A stretch of DNA of 64,000 bases from Sandaracinaceae bacterium (GCA_020633195.1 JACKEC010000023.1:1-64000); one strand, 5' to 3'; shown: positions 7,417 through 16,359, counted from the first letter of the stretch. Notes: generated from the sequence alone by a model not told the origin. Numbers and translations: made by a program.

Positions 7417-8921
7417 GCGCGCACCTCCGACGACGGCGACGCGTCCAGGCGCCGCTCGACCCACGGCTCCACGAGGAGCGCGTCTCGCGCGCTGCGCTCG
7501 GGGGCGCCCGCGGCCGCGACGATCCATCGCTCCGCCCGATCGAGCTGATCCTCCGCGGCCTGGTGAGCGAGGGCGCGCTCGGGGGAGCGAGACGCGAGGC
7601 ACGCCGACGCCGCTGCGAGGGCGATGTCCGCGCGGGCGAACGCCTGCAGCAGCGTCTGCGCTCGCACGCCCGCGAGGCCGTGGATCTCACGGGCGCGGAT
7701 GAGCGCCACCTCGAGGTGCGCGTCGACGTCGTCGAAGCGAGCCGCGAGCGGGCCGTCGTGCTCGTGGAGGCGCCGGCGCTCCGCGCTCGACTCGGCCGCG
7801 TAGAGGGCCGTGCCGAGGCGCGCGAGCAGGACCTCGTTGGCGCCCTCGAAGATCCGGGTGACGCGCGCGTCCCGGAGCATGCGCGCGACGCCCGAGCCCT
7901 CGAGGTAGCCGAGCCCGCCGTGTAGTTGGATCGCGCGGTCGCACAGGTCGAAGGCGCCCTCGCTGCAGACGATCTTCGCGGCCGTCGCGAGGTGCGAGAG
8001 CTCGTCGCCTCGGCGCTCGGCGCGGCCCGCGGCCATCACCAGCGCCTGCATCGCGAAGCTCTCGCGCAGCATCGCTGCGACGTGCTGCCGCACCGACGGG
8101 AACGACAGCAGCGGGCGCCCGAACTGGCGCCGCGTGCGGACATGCTCGAGCGCCGCGTCGGTCGCCGCGACGGCGGTGCCGACGCAGCCGGCGGCCATCA
8201 GCGTGCGGCCCCACTCGAGCGCGGCGAGCGCGTCGGACGCGCCCGCCCCCGGCTCGCCCAGGACGTGGTCGGCGGGCACGCGGACGCCGTCGAAGCGAAC
8301 GGTCACCGTCGACGAAGCGCGCAGCCCGAGCTTGTGCTCCTCCGGACCGACGGTGACGCCGGGGGTGTCGCGCGGGACGAGCACGAGCGCCTGTCCCCGC
8401 GCGCCGCCACGGTCGGGCGTGCGCGCCAGGATGGTGAAGAGGCCCGCGAAGCCTCCGTTGGTGACGAAGTGCTTCTCGCCTTCGACGACCACGTGGTCGC
8501 CGTCGAGGGTGGCGAGGGTCGCCGCGCGCGTGAGATCGGAGCCGGCGCCGGCCTCCGTCGCGGCGAAGGACGCGATGACCTCCCCCGCGGCCAAGCGTGG
8601 CAGCCACCGCGCCCGGAGCGCGTCTCCGCCGCGGTCGATGAGCGGCCGGACGCCGAGCCCGTTGTGGAGGCCGACCGTCGTGGCGAGCGATCGATCGGAG
8701 CGCGCGAGCTGGGTCACCACCGAGCAGCAACCCGCGAGGCCGAGCTCGAGGCCGCCCCACCGCTCGGGGATCGAGAGCCCGAAGAGCCCGAGCTCCGCGA
8801 CCTTGGCGAGCATCGCGTCCGAGATCCGCCCCCCGGCCTCCAGGCTCCCGGCGTCCACCTCGCGTCGCAAGAAGCGTCGGAGCTGAGCCTCGACGAGCGG
8901 GAGCGCGTCGGCGTCAGGCAT
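7413..8921 (-). CDS. Acyl-CoA (acyl-ACP) dehydrogenase, C-terminally extended
   Basis: 502 aa flavoenzyme introducing an alpha,beta double bond into an acyl thioester. Seen: the FAD-site segment ASFAATEAGAGSDLTRA, the KHFVTNGG strand, and the C-terminal signature with QLHGGLGYLEG and RIFEGANEVL; the Glu of IFEG sits where medium-chain enzymes keep the catalytic base. Family members are usually ~380 aa, so about 110 residues after the dehydrogenase core are extra, helical and Ala-rich. Start ATG 8921 overlaps the end of the acyl carrier protein gene by 8 bp. With FAAL and ACP beside it, the substrate is more likely acyl-ACP than acyl-CoA (inference). Confidence 0.92.
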   Translation of the reverse strand: MPDADALPLVEAQLRRFLRREVDAGSLEAGGRISDAMLAKVAELGLFGLSIPERWGGLELGLAGCCSVVTQLARSDRSLATTVGLHNGLGVRPLIDRGGDALRARWLPRLAAGEVIASFAATEAGAGSDLTRAATLATLDGDHVVVEGEKHFVTNGGFAGLFTILARTPDRGGARGQALVLVPRDTPGVTVGPEEHKLGLRASSTVTVRFDGVRVPADHVLGEPGAGASDALAALEWGRTLMAAGCVGTAVAATDAALEHVRTRRQFGRPLLSFPSVRQHVAAMLRESFAMQALVMAAGRAERRGDELSHLATAAKIVCSEGAFDLCDRAIQLHGGLGYLEGSGVARMLRDARVTRIFEGANEVLLARLGTALYAAESSAERRRLHEHDGPLAARFDDVDAHLEVALIRAREIHGLAGVRAQTLLQAFARADIALAAASACLASRSPERALAHQAAEDQLDRAERWIVAAAGAPERSARDALLVEPWVERRLDASPSSEVRA

Positions 8922-9171
8922 TCGCGGCCACCGTGCGCTCTACGAACGCGCAGGCGTCCTCGACCGTCTCGAGCTCGAGCGCCTCCTCCATCGGGAGCTC
9001 GAGGCGGAGCTCCTCCCCGAGGAGGGAGAGCAGCTCGAGGCTCTGCAGCGAGTCGAGCCCGAGGTCTTCGCGCAGGCGCTGCGGGGGCCGGACGGTGTCG
9101 ACCTGGACCTCGAGGATCTCGGCGATCAGCTCGATCGTGCGGGAGCGGCGTCCATCGGGGGTCTCGAGCAT
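8914..9171 (-). CDS. Acyl carrier protein
   Basis: 85 aa. Seen: the phosphopantetheine attachment motif in LGLDSLQSLEL (Ser of DSL), followed by an acidic helix, standard for type II carrier proteins. ATG 9171 is supported by a good AAAGGA Shine-Dalgarno about 9 nt upstream, even though the start lies 46 nt inside the SDR gene. It sits between the FAAL, which would charge it, and the dehydrogenase and radical SAM genes that could act on the carried chain. Needs a phosphopantetheinyl transferase from elsewhere. Confidence 0.93.
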   Translation of the reverse strand: MLETPDGRRSRTIELIAEILEVQVDTVRPPQRLREDLGLDSLQSLELLSLLGEELRLELPMEEALELETVEDACAFVERTVAANA

Positions 9172-10169
9172 GCGTCTCGTCCTTTCGGTGTGCGCAAGTA
9201 GCCTTGCGATTCGAACCAAGCGTGGGCCCGGTCGAGGGAAGCCTCGAGCGGGCGCGCCACGAAGCCGAGGTCGCGCGCGGCGGCCGCCGAGGAGACGGGC
9301 TGGCCGTGCTCGACGAGGTCCACGAGCTCGCGCGGGACGGCGACGCGTCCCCGTCGGGTGGCCGCCTCGCGCTCTTCGCGGTCGGCCCGCTCGCGGGCCT
9401 CGGCGAGGGGGATCGGCTCGGGCAGCGCGCCGCCGTAGCGTGCCCGAACGGTCGTGAGCAGGTCGGAGACCCGGACCGCGTGACCTCCCAGGCAATAGCG
9501 AGCGCCGGCGGCTCCCATCCGGGCCGCCTCCACGTGAGCGCGGGCGACGTCTGCGACGTCGACGAGGTCGACGGTGCCGTCCACCCAGAACGGGAGCTCC
9601 CCGCGCACCACGCCGACGATGAGCCGCCCGGTCCCCACGCGCGCGTCCCACGGGCCGACGCAGCCGGACGGGATCATCGTCACGACCCGGAGACCGCGGC
9701 CGACGAACCGCTCCACCTCGCGCTCCATCGCCCACTTCACGGCCCTGTAGGTCGAGCCCTCGGGCCGCCGGGGCGGGACGTCGCCCTCGTCGACCGCGCG
9801 CCCCTCCACATGGGCGAGGGAGCCTGTCGACGACGTGTACACCAAGCCCGGCACGTCGGCTCGGAGCGCCGCGTTCGCCACCGCCCGCGTCTGCTCCACC
9901 CCCCGCGCGATCTCGCGCGCCGGGTCCAGGGAGTATCGGGGGTAGTGTCCCGCCGCCATGAACACGGCGTCCTGGCCGCGCATCGCCCCGCGGAGCTGAT
10001 CGGGCTCGTCGAAGTCCACGCGGACGCGCTCGACCTCGCGGGACCGGAGGAACAGCGTGATCGAGTGCCGGCGCACGGGGACGCGCACCTCCCAGCCACC
10101 GGCGAGGAGCGCGTCGACGAGGTTCAGGCCCACGAAGCCCGTGCCGCCGATCACGAGGGCGCGCTTCAC
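9126..10169 (-). CDS. Extended SDR / NAD-dependent epimerase-reductase
   Basis: 347 aa. Seen: the N-terminal nucleotide-binding GGTGFVG (about residues 8-14), a YTSSTGS strand and the catalytic pair in YRAVK (about 141-145), the extended SDR pattern shared by 3-beta-hydroxysteroid dehydrogenases, dihydroflavonol reductases and sugar epimerases. Start: GTG 10169, overlapping the FAAL stop as GTGA. Its 3' end overlaps the acyl carrier protein start by 46 nt. In this cluster a role in reducing or oxidising a keto/hydroxy group of the acyl product is likelier than sugar epimerisation; that is inference from neighbours. Confidence 0.87.
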   Translation of the reverse strand: MKRALVIGGTGFVGLNLVDALLAGGWEVRVPVRRHSITLFLRSREVERVRVDFDEPDQLRGAMRGQDAVFMAAGHYPRYSLDPAREIARGVEQTRAVANAALRADVPGLVYTSSTGSLAHVEGRAVDEGDVPPRRPEGSTYRAVKWAMEREVERFVGRGLRVVTMIPSGCVGPWDARVGTGRLIVGVVRGELPFWVDGTVDLVDVADVARAHVEAARMGAAGARYCLGGHAVRVSDLLTTVRARYGGALPEPIPLAEARERADREEREAATRRGRVAVPRELVDLVEHGQPVSSAAAARDLGFVARPLEASLDRAHAWFESQGYLRTPKGRDACSRPPMDAAPARSS

Positions 10170-11860
10170 GACGCCCTCGACCACGCGTCCCGGCACGCGG
10201 ACCGCCGCACCTTGCCGCTCGTCGTCCGCGGGATCGCGCCGAGCGGCCACAGCGCGACCTCGTCGACGCCCACGCTCAGCGCGTCGAGGACGCGGCCGCG
10301 GATGGCCTTCGCGACGCGGGCCCGCGTGTCCGGATCGCGCTCCGTGACCTCGACGACGACGACCAGCGCGTCCGTCCCGCGCCGCTCGTCGGAGACCGCG
10401 AACGCGGCCGCGGCGCCCCGCACTGCGGGATCCAGGAGCGCGATCTGCTCGACGTCGTCCGGGTACACGTTGCGGCCGGACTGCACGATCAGGTCCTTCG
10501 CCCGGCCTTTCACGTAGAGCTCGCCGCCATGCACGAAGCCGAGATCACCGGTACGCAGCCAGCCGTCGTCGAGGCTCGCGGCGCTCGCGTCCGCGCGTCG
10601 GAAGTAGCCTCGCATCACCGAAGGTCCGCGGGTCTGGATCTCGCCCACGACGCCCGCGTCGACCGGCCCTCCTGCCCCCGCGATCCGCACCTCGGCACCT
10701 GCCGCGGGGACACCGACGGAGACCAGCGCGCGCCCGCCGTGGTCGACCTCCACCGCGCGCCCACGCTCGAGCGCGGTCACGTCGAAGCGGGTCTCTCGCG
10801 GGCCCCGCCCCGGCGGCGGCGCGGTCACCACGAGGGTGCTCTCGGCCAGCCCATAGACGGGCGTGAACGCGTCCCGTCGGAACCCCGCCCTCGCGAAGCG
10901 ATCGGAGAAGCCGTCCAGCGTAGCCGCATACACCGTCTCCGCGCCGTTGAGCGCGGCGCGCCAGCCGTCGAGCCTGAGCTCGTCGGGCCGATCGATGCGG
11001 CTGGTGCACAGGGCGTACGCGAAGTTCGGCGCCGGCGAGATCGTGGCGCCGACCTCGCCGAGCGTGTGCAGCCATCGGCGCGGCCGCATGATGAAGGCCT
11101 CCGGCGCGAGCGAGTGGACCTCGAACGGCCGCGTCACCGGCGTGCAGATCGCACCGATGAGCCCCATGTCGTGGAAGACGGGGAGCCAGCTCAGACCCAC
11201 GTCGTGCGGCTCGATCGCGAGCGCCTCTGCGATGGCGAGCGTGTTCGCGGCGAGGGCCCGGTGGGTGATCTCCACGCCCTTCGGATCGCCGCTCGTGCCC
11301 GAGGTGTACTGCAGCAACGCCAGGTCGTCGGCGTCTACGCCCGGCCATCGCGTGGGCGCGCGGGGCGTGCCGAGCGCCTCGGGATCGAGCATCCCGCGGA
11401 GGCGCGCCGTGAGCCCGGCGTGCGCTCCGGCGGCCCGCGCGTAGCGGCCGGTCGACACGAGCAGGCGAGCGTCCGCGTCGGTCACGATCCGGTCGAGCCG
11501 CTCGATCGTTCGATCCAGCCGTCCGAACGTCAGCGGCGTCGGCAGCGGCACCGGGACCGCCCCTGCGAGCTGCGCGCCGAGGAAGGCGCCCACGAAGTCC
11601 TTCGACGTCGGCAACAGGATGGGGACGCGGTCGCCGCGTCGCGCGCCGGCCGCGAGCATCGCCGCGGCCCACCGCCGCGCTTCGACCCACGCCTCGCGTG
11701 CGTCGAGCCGCCGCTGGACCTCACCGGCGTGGAACACGAGGTACGGCGCGTCGGCCGCGGCGTTCCGCTCGAGCGCGACCGGGAGGATCGGCGCCTCGGG
11801 CACTCGCGGCGATCGGAGGCACACCGGCTCGTCGCCGGACGCTCGAGACCGTCCCGGCAT
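10166..11860 (-). CDS. Fatty acyl-AMP ligase (FAAL)
   Basis: 564 aa adenylating enzyme. Seen: ATP-binding QYTSGTSGDPKG (about 183-194), the FAAL hallmark WLPVFHDMGLIG, YGLAEST (about 337), RTGDLG (about 435), GRAKDLI, NVYPDDVE, and SGKVRR near the C terminus. Known: FAALs activate free fatty acids as acyl-adenylates and pass them to a carrier protein rather than to CoA; WLPxxHDMGLIG favours FAAL over FadD-type CoA ligases. ATG 11860 heads the minus-strand cluster. The gene faces the GMC oxidoreductase across ~80 bp, a likely shared control region. It probably commits the pathway by loading the adjacent acyl carrier protein. Confidence 0.92.
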   Translation of the reverse strand: MPGRSRASGDEPVCLRSPRVPEAPILPVALERNAAADAPYLVFHAGEVQRRLDAREAWVEARRWAAAMLAAGARRGDRVPILLPTSKDFVGAFLGAQLAGAVPVPLPTPLTFGRLDRTIERLDRIVTDADARLLVSTGRYARAAGAHAGLTARLRGMLDPEALGTPRAPTRWPGVDADDLALLQYTSGTSGDPKGVEITHRALAANTLAIAEALAIEPHDVGLSWLPVFHDMGLIGAICTPVTRPFEVHSLAPEAFIMRPRRWLHTLGEVGATISPAPNFAYALCTSRIDRPDELRLDGWRAALNGAETVYAATLDGFSDRFARAGFRRDAFTPVYGLAESTLVVTAPPPGRGPRETRFDVTALERGRAVEVDHGGRALVSVGVPAAGAEVRIAGAGGPVDAGVVGEIQTRGPSVMRGYFRRADASAASLDDGWLRTGDLGFVHGGELYVKGRAKDLIVQSGRNVYPDDVEQIALLDPAVRGAAAAFAVSDERRGTDALVVVVEVTERDPDTRARVAKAIRGRVLDALSVGVDEVALWPLGAIPRTTSGKVRRSACRDAWSRAS

Positions 11861-11941
11861 CGCCGCGGATCTTGGGTGCGCCCGGCAGTGTCGCGCTTGA
11901 CCTCGGACAACCCGTGGCGAGGTCGGTCGAGCAGGCTGCGG

Positions 11942-13801
11942 GTGGTGACGACCCAGGCGGATCGCGTGCCGCTGGCGCTCGCCGAGGCGCTGTTCCCGGG
12001 CAGCGCCAGTCTCCCCATGGCAGACGAGCGCACGCTGTCCACGACCCGGGCGCTGCTCGCCGAGGCGCCATCCGTGAGCGCCGCGCTCGCGGCGGCGTGG
12101 CGCGCTCTGGACGGATCGGCGCGCCTCACCACCGGGCGCGGCATCGCCGACCTCGACCGCGCCGCCCAGCAGCGCGTGCTCGCGCGCTTCGGGCGGGTCC
12201 CAGCGCTCTCGGCCGCGCTCGACGCCTGCCACCTGTGCTTCGGCCTCGCGCACTTCGACCGCGACGACGTGCGCCGCGCGCTTCCCTCGGCCGAGCCGCC
12301 CCCTCGAGCGGACGATCCCCCGCGCTGGGCGCGCCAGGTGGTCCGTGCGAGCGAGGTGGGCGAGGAGCTCGAGTGCGACGTCGTCGTGGTCGGCACCGGC
12401 GCGGGAGGCGCCGTCGTCGGCGCCGAGCTCGCGGCCCGCGGGCACGCGGTGGTCTTCGTCGAGGAGGGCCGGCGACGCGGTCGGCACGAGCTCGGCGGCG
12501 GCGCGCTGGCCGCGCATCGAGCGCTCTTTCGCCCCCCCGCGCTCGCGCTGGGCAACGCGCTGATCCCCGTGCTCGCCGGGCGCCTGCTCGGGGGCTCGAC
12601 GGCGGTGAACACGGGCACCTGCTTTCGACCGCCCGAGGCCGTGCTCGAGCGCTGGTGCGAGGAGCTCGCGACGGACGCGCTGAGCCCCGCGGCTCTCGCA
12701 CCGCGTGTCGCCAGGGTCGAGGCTCGGCTCGGCGTCGCGCCCGTCGCGCGGTCCCTGGTCGGTCCGGTGCTCGACGTGGTGGAGCGAGGGTTCGGCGCGC
12801 TGGGCCTCGATGTGGAGGTGCTGCGGCGCAACGCCGAGGGCTGCGAAGGTCGTGGCTTCTGCGACTTCGGCTGCCCGCGCGGCGCCCGGCGGAGCGTGGA
12901 CGTTGCGTACCTGCCGGACGCGCTCGGGCGGGGCGCGGTGGTGCTCGAGAATACATGCGCTGAGCGCGTCAGCGTCGTGGACGGCGCCGCGAAGGGTGTC
13001 CATACGGTTTGCGAAGGTCGAAGCGTGTTCGTCCGCGCTCGCGCGGTCGTGCTGGCCGCGGGGGCGCTCGAGAGCCCGCGGGTCCTCGCGCGCTCGTCGC
13101 TCGGAGGGCCCGCGCTCGGGGCGCACCTGGCGGTGCAGCCGAGCGCGGTGATCAGCGCGATGATGGACGAGCCCGTGCGAGTGGCCGGGCAGGTCCCGCA
13201 GGGCTGGTGCAGCCGCGCGCTCGCCGCGGAGGGCGTCCTCCTCATCGGTGCTCAGGCCGACGCCACGTTGGCGCCGCTCGTCTTCGGGCTGCGGGGCGAG
13301 CCGCTCGCTCGGGTGTTCGACCGGTTCGACCACGTGGTCACCGTGGGCGTGCTCGTCGCCGACTCGGCGACAGGGCGGCTCCGCCTCGGTCGGGGGGCGA
13401 CGGGCCTCGCTCGCTACGACCTCGCGCGCGCCGACGTCGAGCGGCTCCACGGGGGCCTTGCGGTCGTCGCACGGGCGCTCCACGCCGCGGGCGCGCGCGC
13501 GATCTATCCGGGGGTGCGACGCCACCCCGTGCTCGAGGGCGCGGCGGATCGTCGCGCCTTCGAACGGGCACGCCTCGCGCCCCGCGACCTCTTGCTCACG
13601 AGCTTCCACCCTCTCGGGACATGCCGCCTCGGGCGCCACCCCGACCGGAGCGTCGTGGACCTCGACCACCGCGTACATGGCGTCGAGGGGCTCTACGTGG
13701 TCGACGGCTCGGTCGTGCCCTCGGCGCTCGGCGTGAACCCGCAGATCACGATCATGGCGATGGCGACACGGGCCGCCGAGGGGATCGGTGACGCGCTCTG
13801 A
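11942..13801 (+). CDS. GMC-family FAD oxidoreductase
   Basis: 619 aa. Seen: a short N-terminal region with ALAEALFPGS, as in GMC proteins carrying a gluconate-dehydrogenase-subunit-3-like leader; FAD dinucleotide fold VVVGTGAGGAVVGAELA (about 146 on); GGSTAVNTGT; a Cys-rich GCEGRGFCDFGCPRGAR; and the GMC C-terminal block with FHPLGTCRLG and NPQITIMAMATRAA, which carries the catalytic His. Known: the family oxidises alcohols, sterols and sugars. Start is uncertain: tandem GTGs at 11942 and 11945; a later ATG at 12017 would cut the conserved leader. Transcribed away from the FAAL operon and probably part of the same pathway, oxidising an alcohol of the lipid product. Confidence 0.9.
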   Translation: MVTTQADRVPLALAEALFPGSASLPMADERTLSTTRALLAEAPSVSAALAAAWRALDGSARLTTGRGIADLDRAAQQRVLARFGRVPALSAALDACHLCFGLAHFDRDDVRRALPSAEPPPRADDPPRWARQVVRASEVGEELECDVVVVGTGAGGAVVGAELAARGHAVVFVEEGRRRGRHELGGGALAAHRALFRPPALALGNALIPVLAGRLLGGSTAVNTGTCFRPPEAVLERWCEELATDALSPAALAPRVARVEARLGVAPVARSLVGPVLDVVERGFGALGLDVEVLRRNAEGCEGRGFCDFGCPRGARRSVDVAYLPDALGRGAVVLENTCAERVSVVDGAAKGVHTVCEGRSVFVRARAVVLAAGALESPRVLARSSLGGPALGAHLAVQPSAVISAMMDEPVRVAGQVPQGWCSRALAAEGVLLIGAQADATLAPLVFGLRGEPLARVFDRFDHVVTVGVLVADSATGRLRLGRGATGLARYDLARADVERLHGGLAVVARALHAAGARAIYPGVRRHPVLEGAADRRAFERARLAPRDLLLTSFHPLGTCRLGRHPDRSVVDLDHRVHGVEGLYVVDGSVVPSALGVNPQITIMAMATRAAEGIGDAL

Positions 13802-13822
13802 GCCTCGAAGCGATCTTCGCGG

Positions 13823-14344
13823 TCAACCTCGCCGCCGCCGTCGCGCCACGACCAGCGCGGCGAGGAGCAGCCCGCCGACGAGCGAGCCGCCGCCCGAGGT
13901 CCGCGCGGCGCGGCACCCGCAGCCGCCGGCGTCCTCGTCCACCGAGCTCGGCTCCTCGTCCGCGGGCTCCGCCTCGGGCGCGGCGACGGGCTCCGCCGCG
14001 GGCGCCGCGACGGGCGCCGCGACGGGCTCCGCTTCGGGCTCCGCGATGGGCTCCGCCGCGGGAGGCGGTGGCTCCGTCGCCGGCGCGACCGTCGGCGTCA
14101 CCTCTCGGGCGGGCTCGGCCGGGGCCGGGGGCGCGGGCGGCACGGCGGGCTCGCGGGGCGGCGCCGGAGGCGGCTCGGGCGGCGGCGCGTCGGGCTCGCA
14201 GGTCCAGTAGCGGTACGGCCCCTCGAGGTGGGTCCCGGGCGGGCAATCGGGCTCCACGGCGGGCGGCGCGCCGGGCACGTCCGCGTGCGCCGCGAGGGGC
14301 GTGGCGAGGAGGACCGCGGCGACGAGGAGGCAGCGCGTGAGCAT
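13823..14344 (-). CDS. Secreted Pro/Ala/Glu-rich protein with MYXO-CTERM-type tail
   Basis: 173 aa of unknown function. Seen: signal peptide LLVAAVLLATPLAAHA; a short globular part with two Cys (CPPGTHLEGPYRYWTCE); a long low-complexity Pro-Ala-Glu spacer built on AAP/EPE units; then a C-terminal CGC, hydrophobic stretch and RRRRR, the MYXO-CTERM sorting tail. Known: such tails are processed and anchor proteins at the myxobacterial surface. ATG 14344 was chosen because the signal peptide starts there; an upstream ATG (14386) would add a non-signal prefix. Tail-to-tail with the GMC gene. Confidence 0.8.
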   Translation of the reverse strand: MLTRCLLVAAVLLATPLAAHADVPGAPPAVEPDCPPGTHLEGPYRYWTCEPDAPPPEPPPAPPREPAVPPAPPAPAEPAREVTPTVAPATEPPPPAAEPIAEPEAEPVAAPVAAPAAEPVAAPEAEPADEEPSSVDEDAGGCGCRAARTSGGGSLVGGLLLAALVVARRRRRG

Positions 14345-14388
14345 CGTGTCCCATACCAACGCGGGAGCGCGCGCGTCGAGCGGCATCG

Positions 14389-14709
14389 TCAGCGCGCTCC
14401 GCCGCCGTCGCGCTCCGGGAACCGGTGCTGGTGGAGCACCTCGCAGACGGTGATGTCGTACTCGGCGTACCAGCGCTCGCGCCCGAGGCGCTGCGCCTCG
14501 CGGTGCAGCGGGTGCTCTCGCCAGGCGCGCTGCGTCTCGGGCGAGTCGAACGCGACGATCGAGACGTGCTCGCCGTCCGGGGCCGAGAAGGACTTGAAGG
14601 ACACGAAGCCGGGCATCGCGCGCGCGGTCGCCTCGGTCTGCTCGGCCATCGCGTGGTAGTCGCCGCCGACCCCGTCGCGGAGCCGGCTCCGGAACACGGT
14701 GAGGATCAT
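14389..14709 (-). CDS. ABM-domain small protein (antibiotic biosynthesis monooxygenase-like)
   Basis: 106 aa single-domain protein with the dimeric alpha/beta-barrel ABM pattern: MILTVFRSRL strand, MPGFVSFKSF, VSIVAFDSPETQRAWREHP. Known: this fold includes quinol monooxygenases and haem-degrading enzymes, but many members have no assigned activity, and the name does not imply antibiotic synthesis. No haem or metal ligand stands out. Start ATG 14709 follows a TAGACT box by 7 nt. It diverges from the Ser/Thr kinase gene across 66 bp. Confidence 0.75.
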   Translation of the reverse strand: MILTVFRSRLRDGVGGDYHAMAEQTEATARAMPGFVSFKSFSAPDGEHVSIVAFDSPETQRAWREHPLHREAQRLGRERWYAEYDITVCEVLHQHRFPERDGGGAR

Positions 14710-14716
14710 GCGAGCG

Positions 14717-14722
14717 AGTCTA
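14717..14722 (-). promoter_or_regulatory. -10-like TAGACT, 7 nt before the ABM start
   Basis: Same hexamer and same spacing as at 5625, on the minus strand; no Shine-Dalgarno is visible before ATG 14709. Confidence 0.4.
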
Positions 14723-14759
14723 GCTCGCCGATCTTGCCGAGCCGCGCGCGGGCATCGGA

Positions 14760-14765
14760 TATCCT
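14760..14765 (+). promoter_or_regulatory. -10-like TATCCT, 10 nt before the kinase GTG
   Basis: TANNNT hexamer before GTG 14776. TTGCCG at 14734-14739 is a weak -35 candidate but is spaced 20 nt away. Confidence 0.35.
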
Positions 14766-14775
14766 CGCCCCCGCA

Positions 14776-16335
14776 GTGACCACCGGCCGATACCTGTTGC
14801 TGGATCGAGTGGGCGTCGGCGGCATGGCCGAGGTGTTCCGCGCCAAGTCCTTCGGCCCCGAGGGCGGCGAGACCATCGTCGCGATCAAGCGGATCCGACC
14901 GCACCTCGCGCAGCACGAGGGCTTCGTCCAGATGTTCGAGGACGAGGCGACGATCGCGGGCCAGCTCGAGCACGAGAACGTCGTGCGCATCTACGAGGTC
15001 GGCAAGCTCGAGGGCACGCACTTCATCGCGATGGAGTACGTCTTCGGGCGCGACCTGCTGCAGCTCCTCGCGAAGCTCCGTAGCCAGCAGCAGGTGATGG
15101 CCCCGCAGATGGCGGCGTGGATCACGGCGAACATGCTCGCGGGGCTCCACTACGCCCACACCCGCGTCGACGCCCACGGGCGGCCGCTCGCCCTCGTGCA
15201 TCGGGACATCTCTCCGCAGAACGTCCTGATCTCGTACGACGGGGCGGTGAAGCTCATCGACTTCGGGATCGCCAAGGCCACCACCCGCGTGTTCCAGACG
15301 ATGGGGGACGTGGTCAAAGGCAAGATCGGCTACATGAGCCCCCAGCAGATCCTGGGGGAGCCGATCGACCACCGCTCCGACATCTTCGCGGCCAGCACGT
15401 GCCTGCACGAGATGTTGACGTGCCGCCGCCTCTTTCGAGGGCCCAGCGACGTCGACGTGGTCGACCGCGTGCGCAACGCCTGGGTCGATCCGCCGTCGGC
15501 GACGAACGCGCGGGTCTCCCCCGAGCTCGACGCGATCGTCATGCGCGGGCTGGCTCGCGAGCCGCACGAGCGCTGGCAGAGCGCGGCGGAGATGCGCGAC
15601 GCGCTCATGATGTACGTGGCGACGAGCGACCCGCCCTTCGCCGCTCCTCAGCTCGGGTTCGTGATGCGCGCGCTCTTCGACGCGGAGATGCGCGCGGAGT
15701 GGGCGCAGCTGAACCACCTCGGCCACGTCGACGCGCCCGGGGTCCGGATCGGCGAGGCGCCCGCGCCGGCCGCGCCCGAGGCGCCGGACTTCACCGCGGG
15801 CGACACGCTGGTCACCGAGCTCCCGCCCGAGGCGTTCCAGTCCGGCGAGGTCTCGCGGCTCGTCTCGGTGGACGCGATCGTCGCGGTCGGCGTCCCGACC
15901 CCGCCGACCACCTCGCCCTCCGAGCCGTTCATGCTCGTGAGCCAGCCGCCGCCGCAGCCCGCTGCGCCCCCGCCCGAGGAGCTCCTGCCGGACTCGACGA
16001 TGGCGTTCCCGCTCGTCGTCCAGCCGGGCACCTTCGACCCCGTCGACACGTCCGAGGACTTCGCCCGCCCGTTCCACGGCGCGGTGCGCCTCGCGGGGGC
16101 GCCGATGCCGCGCGTGCTCGCGCCCGGCGAGTCGATCCCCGATCTGCCGGTGGTCGTGTCGCCGCCCGATCCCCCGACGACCCCGCCGTCGCGGCGCCCC
16201 AAGGCGCCGCCCAAGCCCGCGGCGGGCGGGACGCCGTGGCTGCTGCTCGGCCTCACCGCGCTCGTCGCGCTCCTGCTCGGCGCGCTCGGGGTCCTCGTCG
16301 CGCTCTTTCTCGCCGGGGTGCTCCCTCCGCATTGA
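14776..16335 (+). CDS. Membrane-anchored Ser/Thr protein kinase
   Basis: 519 aa PknB-type kinase. Seen: Gly loop GVGGMAEVF, VAIK lysine (about 38), catalytic HRDISPQN (about 141-148, the Ser variant of HRDLKPxN common in myxobacteria), IDFGIAK (about 161), GYMSPQQ in place of APE; the kinase domain ends near 290. A Pro/Glu/Val-rich linker (about 310-480) leads to one membrane helix (about 485-515) and a 5-residue tail. With the kinase domain N-terminal to a single C-terminal helix, it should be cytoplasmic and tail-anchored, without an external sensor. GTG 14776 has no Shine-Dalgarno. The next gene starts 24 bp downstream and may be cotranscribed. Confidence 0.92.
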   Translation: MTTGRYLLLDRVGVGGMAEVFRAKSFGPEGGETIVAIKRIRPHLAQHEGFVQMFEDEATIAGQLEHENVVRIYEVGKLEGTHFIAMEYVFGRDLLQLLAKLRSQQQVMAPQMAAWITANMLAGLHYAHTRVDAHGRPLALVHRDISPQNVLISYDGAVKLIDFGIAKATTRVFQTMGDVVKGKIGYMSPQQILGEPIDHRSDIFAASTCLHEMLTCRRLFRGPSDVDVVDRVRNAWVDPPSATNARVSPELDAIVMRGLAREPHERWQSAAEMRDALMMYVATSDPPFAAPQLGFVMRALFDAEMRAEWAQLNHLGHVDAPGVRIGEAPAPAAPEAPDFTAGDTLVTELPPEAFQSGEVSRLVSVDAIVAVGVPTPPTTSPSEPFMLVSQPPPQPAAPPPEELLPDSTMAFPLVVQPGTFDPVDTSEDFARPFHGAVRLAGAPMPRVLAPGESIPDLPVVVSPPDPPTTPPSRRPKAPPKPAAGGTPWLLLGLTALVALLLGALGVLVALFLAGVLPPH

Positions 16336-16359
16336 GTCCCCCCGCCGGGTGCCGGCACA

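Noticed and set aside
10529..11941. In-frame plus-strand extension of the GMC oxidoreductase
   Set aside because: Antisense to the FAAL gene, which has complete motifs; the GMC leader motif begins just after GTG 11942.
14389..14709. ABM protein as part of the FAAL cluster
   Set aside because: Separated by a MYXO-CTERM gene, on its own promoter; the name does not imply a biosynthetic role.
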